Part shown: piece after piece, positions 4,691 to 6,903 of the stretch
Position numbering within the stretch: the first letter of the stretch is position 1
Layout: each line of letters opens with the position of its first letter
Assembly (NCBI GenBank): GCA_029880775.1
Contig: JAOUNV010000107.1
Span: 1-6,903 of the forward strand
Direction: 5' to 3'
From: Nitrospinota bacterium
Lineage (GTDB): Bacteria; Nitrospinota_A; UBA7883
DNA: 6,903 nt
The notes under the pieces: generated by a model
What the model was told of the DNA's origin: nothing
The model's database searches: none
What the model saw: the letters and a program-made list of their open reading frames with translations, nothing else
Translations under genes and position numbers: made by a program

Positions 4691-5399
4691 AGAGCAGAAC
4701 GACTATAGCTGGTCCATGATCATAGACCTGGACCGGTGCAACGGCTGCGGCGCCTGTGTGGTTGGGTGCCAGGCGGAGAACAACGTCGCCACCGTAGGCG
4801 AGGAAGAGGTTGGCAGGAAGCGGAACATGCACTGGCTGCGGATCGAACGCTACATCGAGGGTGAGTACCCCGATGTGAAGGTTCGGTTTTTGCCGATGAT
4901 GTGCCAACACTGCGCCAGTGCTCCGTGCGAGTCGGTCTGCCCGGTGTACGCCACGTACCACAACCCCGAGGGGCTGAACGTGCAGGTGTACAACCGCTGT
5001 ATCGGCACCAGGTTCTGCGGCAACAACTGCCCATACTCTGTAAGGTATTTCAACTGGTTCGATTCCAGCTTTCCTGAGCCGGTGAACAACCAGTTGAACC
5101 CGGACGTGTCTGTGCGGGAGCGCGGCATCATGGAAAAATGCTCTATGTGTATGCAGAGGATTCGTCGTGGAAAAGACACCGCCAAGGACGAGGGACGTGA
5201 AGTTAAGGATGGGGATATCCAGCCGGCCTGCGCCCAGACGTGCCCCACCGGCGCCATCACTTTCGGCAATATCAACGACCACGAGAGCAAAGTCTATAAA
5301 ATGGCCCACTCCGGCCGGGCGATCAGCCTGTTTGAGGAGAAGGGAACACACCCGGCGGTCAAGTATCTAAAGGGAGGGACGAACGATGTCATCGGATGA
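4671..5399 (+). CDS. actB2: ActB2, iron-sulfur electron-transfer subunit of Alternative Complex III
   Basis: This 242-residue protein starts at GTG 4671 and belongs to the DmsB/PsrB/NrfC ferredoxin-like family. It has 15 cluster cysteines in four groups: C23-x2-C26-x2-C29-x3-C33; C78-x2-C81-x4-C86-x3-C90; C110-x5-C116-x3-C120, with only three cysteines; and C157-x2-C160 with C187-x3-C191. As in known ActB2 domains this fits three [4Fe-4S] clusters plus one [3Fe-4S]. It should carry electrons from the quinol site of ActC toward ActA. There is no Tat, Sec or membrane segment of its own, so it presumably folds with ActB1 and is carried across the membrane with it, as in other two-subunit CISM enzymes. 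It overlaps actB1 by 20 bases and actC by 14, which implies translational coupling and fixed stoichiometry. If the ATG at 4644 were used the protein would gain nine residues. Confidence 0.92.
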   Translation: MKSFNYKEQNDYSWSMIIDLDRCNGCGACVVGCQAENNVATVGEEEVGRKRNMHWLRIERYIEGEYPDVKVRFLPMMCQHCASAPCESVCPVYATYHNPEGLNVQVYNRCIGTRFCGNNCPYSVRYFNWFDSSFPEPVNNQLNPDVSVRERGIMEKCSMCMQRIRRGKDTAKDEGREVKDGDIQPACAQTCPTGAITFGNINDHESKVYKMAHSGRAISLFEEKGTHPAVKYLKGGTNDVIG

Positions 5400-6882
5400 T
5401 AACGTGAAAAGATCGGCCGATGCCGTAGTGGCTGGCGGTCATCATGGCGATGTCATGGCCCTGCCAGAGCTGGAAACGTTCCGTGATCCGGAAACCAAGG
5501 GCGCCAAGGCTCATTACGATGACGCCAATATATATCGTGATGAAAAGGGGTTCAACGAACATACGTTGCGCCCCATGTTCTTTACCACTAAGGCGTATTT
5601 TATCTTTACTATAGGTCTGGGAGTGGTGATGGCCAATGGCTTCGGCTGGTTTCTATACCAGACATACTGGGGGCTTGGGATGACCGGTCTCCACGAGCCG
5701 GTATATTGGGGCTCATATATTGCCACTTTCGTGTTCTGGGTTGGTCTGAGCCACTCCGGCACCATCGTTTCTTCCATACTGCGGCTAACCGCAGCCAACT
5801 GGCGGCGGCCGATTCTGCGAGCGGCGGAAGCTATGACCGCTTTTTCGCTATTGGTGGCTGCTCTGTTTCCGCTGATTCACGTCGGTCGGCTGTGGAGGGC
5901 ATACTACATGGTTCCGTTGCCGAGCCAGAGGATGCTATGGCCAAACTTCAAGTCGCCACTGATGTGGGACTTCTGCGCCATCAATGTATACCTGACAGGG
6001 TCCATGACCTTTCTATATATCGGCCTTTTGCCGGATCTGGCGGTGGCGCGGGACAAAGCTATCGCCATGGGCAACTGGCGCCAACATTACCTGAGGGTCC
6101 TGGCGCTTGGATGGCGCGGCAGCCACAGGGAGTGGAGCGTATATAATAAAGCCTCACTTTTCCTGGCGGTGATCATCCTGTTGATAGCGCCCAGTGTGCA
6201 CACTATAGTGAGTTGGGACTTCGCCATGACCATGACTCCAATGTGGCACACCACCATCTTCGGGCCATACTTTGTCGTGGGCGCCATCTATTCAGGTGTA
6301 TCAGCGGTTATAACTTTAATGATTATTCTCAGGTATATGTTTAACCTGGGCGATGTGATCAGAAAGTTCCATATAGACGCGCTTGGCAAGCTTCTGCTGG
6401 TCATCGCCATCATATGGTCATACTTCTACTTCTGCGAGTTCATAACCACCTGGTATTCTCACAAGCCGGAAGAGTGGGATATCTTCGAGTGGCAGGCTCA
6501 TAGGTTCCCGTATCACCTGTGGGTGATGCTTGGCGGCTCCGCCCTCACAATTTCCTGCCTCAGCTGGCGCAGGTTCCGCGCAAGCATGCCGGCCATGTTC
6601 GCGATAACCCTTCTGGTGAACGTAGGAATGTATATCGAGCGCTACATGATCGTGGTGCCGATTTTGAGCCGCAGGGACAATCCGTTCATGTGGACAGATT
6701 ACGTTCCTACGATAACGGAGCTTAGCATTATAGTGGCGTCGTTCGCGTACTTTGTCTTCTTGTACGCCATATTCATAAAGCTTTTCCCGATCGTCACGAT
6801 GGCTGACGTGAAAGAAGGGGTGGTAGTATCTGGTGACGTGCGCATGGGCAGACATGCGGTGCGCGTCCAAGTGAAGGAATAG
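5386..6882 (+). CDS. actC: ActC, NrfD/PsrC-like quinol-interacting membrane subunit of Alternative Complex III
   Basis: This 498-residue protein has a soluble N-terminal stretch of about 65 residues, then about ten hydrophobic helices, roughly at 70-92, 110-132, 147-167, 192-215, 255-274, 291-315, 332-355, 375-393, 400-425 and 442-468, and a short soluble tail. It shows the ActC/NrfD landmarks GLSHSGT (120-126), NWRRPILRAAEAMT (138-151), FPLIHVGR (161-168), PLMWDF (191-196) and MYIERYMIVVP (415-425). In this family such His, Arg and Asp residues near the membrane surface form the quinol site and proton route. ActC is thought to oxidise menaquinol or ubiquinol and pass electrons to the ActB2 clusters. 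AGGGAGG (5371-5377) gives a strong ribosome-binding site for the ATG at 5386, inside the end of actB2. A second paralogous NrfD-like subunit, ActF, normally lies further downstream and is not in this window. Confidence 0.94.
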   Translation: MSSDDNVKRSADAVVAGGHHGDVMALPELETFRDPETKGAKAHYDDANIYRDEKGFNEHTLRPMFFTTKAYFIFTIGLGVVMANGFGWFLYQTYWGLGMTGLHEPVYWGSYIATFVFWVGLSHSGTIVSSILRLTAANWRRPILRAAEAMTAFSLLVAALFPLIHVGRLWRAYYMVPLPSQRMLWPNFKSPLMWDFCAINVYLTGSMTFLYIGLLPDLAVARDKAIAMGNWRQHYLRVLALGWRGSHREWSVYNKASLFLAVIILLIAPSVHTIVSWDFAMTMTPMWHTTIFGPYFVVGAIYSGVSAVITLMIILRYMFNLGDVIRKFHIDALGKLLLVIAIIWSYFYFCEFITTWYSHKPEEWDIFEWQAHRFPYHLWVMLGGSALTISCLSWRRFRASMPAMFAITLLVNVGMYIERYMIVVPILSRRDNPFMWTDYVPTITELSIIVASFAYFVFLYAIFIKLFPIVTMADVKEGVVVSGDVRMGRHAVRVQVKE

Positions 6883-6892
6883 GAGAAAACCG

Positions 6893-6903
6893 ATGAGCGA
6901 TCA
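6893..6903 (+). CDS. actD: First codons of the next operon gene, probably actD (partial)
   Basis: ATG at 6893 follows AGGAG (6881-6885) by seven bases and the actC stop by ten, and reads Met-Ser-Asp before the window ends. In act operons the gene after actC is usually actD, a small membrane protein. The identification rests only on position; no family sequence is visible. Confidence 0.5.

Noticed and set aside
4455..5351. 298-codon open frame on the - strand, opposite the end of actB1 and actB2
   Set aside because: It lies wholly antisense to genes with clear Cys motifs and family signatures. Its translation is rich in Arg, Pro and His with no recognisable domain, and looks like a by-product of codon bias.
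2459..5399. Reading actB1/actB2 as a catalytic polysulfide, tetrathionate or formate-type molybdoenzyme
   Set aside because: The partner genes are a pentaheme ActA and a long ActC with ACIII landmarks, B1 carries ACIII-type C-terminal motifs (GIRPDVVAVP, YGHTNYGK), and no Cys is present near the expected Mo-ligand site.

Overview
The window carries the 5' half of an operon for Alternative Complex III (ACIII, act), the quinol:electron-acceptor oxidoreductase that some bacteria use in place of cytochrome bc1. Ahead of it lie three unrelated-looking genes or gene fragments. All supported genes are on the + strand. The organism is probably a Gram-negative bacterium with a respiratory chain: there is a periplasm-facing multiheme cytochrome c, a Tat-exported subunit and a polytopic quinone-interacting membrane protein. 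GC content looks moderate to fairly high. The phylum cannot be fixed from the sequence alone.

Layout. Positions 2-274 are the 3' end of a coiled-coil protein with one membrane segment. A 99-residue ORF follows at 275-574, starting immediately after that stop codon; its second half resembles the C-terminal tail of family-2 glycosyltransferases without the catalytic domain. A complete DUF2156 / phosphatidylglycerol-lysyltransferase C-terminal-like (GNAT-fold) protein occupies 516-1556. A 346-base intergenic region (1557-1902) holds a purine-rich tract, a candidate promoter, several short inverted repeats and two tiny ORFs. The second tiny ORF has the best Shine-Dalgarno seen in the window, and its end overlaps a small hairpin covering the ribosome-binding region of actA.

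From 1903 onward come actA (pentaheme cytochrome c), actB1 (molybdopterin-oxidoreductase-like, Tat signal), actB2 (15-Cys ferredoxin-like subunit for three [4Fe-4S] plus one [3Fe-4S]), actC (NrfD/PsrC-like, about ten membrane helices) and the first codons of the next gene, probably actD. Spacing is tight: 19 bases between actA and actB1, a 20-base overlap for actB1/actB2, a 14-base overlap for actB2/actC, and 10 bases to the next start. This fits one co-translated operon.

How it works together (family knowledge applied to these sequences): ActC oxidises quinol in the membrane, electrons pass through the ActB2 iron-sulfur chain and the ActA/ActE hemes to a periplasmic carrier or directly to an oxidase, and ActB1 is a structural molybdoenzyme relic. 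Three points stand out. ActB is encoded as two genes, with an export signal only on B1. B1 keeps a canonical four-cysteine cluster motif that I recall as lost in the best-known fused ActB proteins, yet shows no cysteine at the expected molybdenum-ligand position. The actA leader looks built for translational coupling. I see no mobile element, CRISPR array, tRNA or rRNA.
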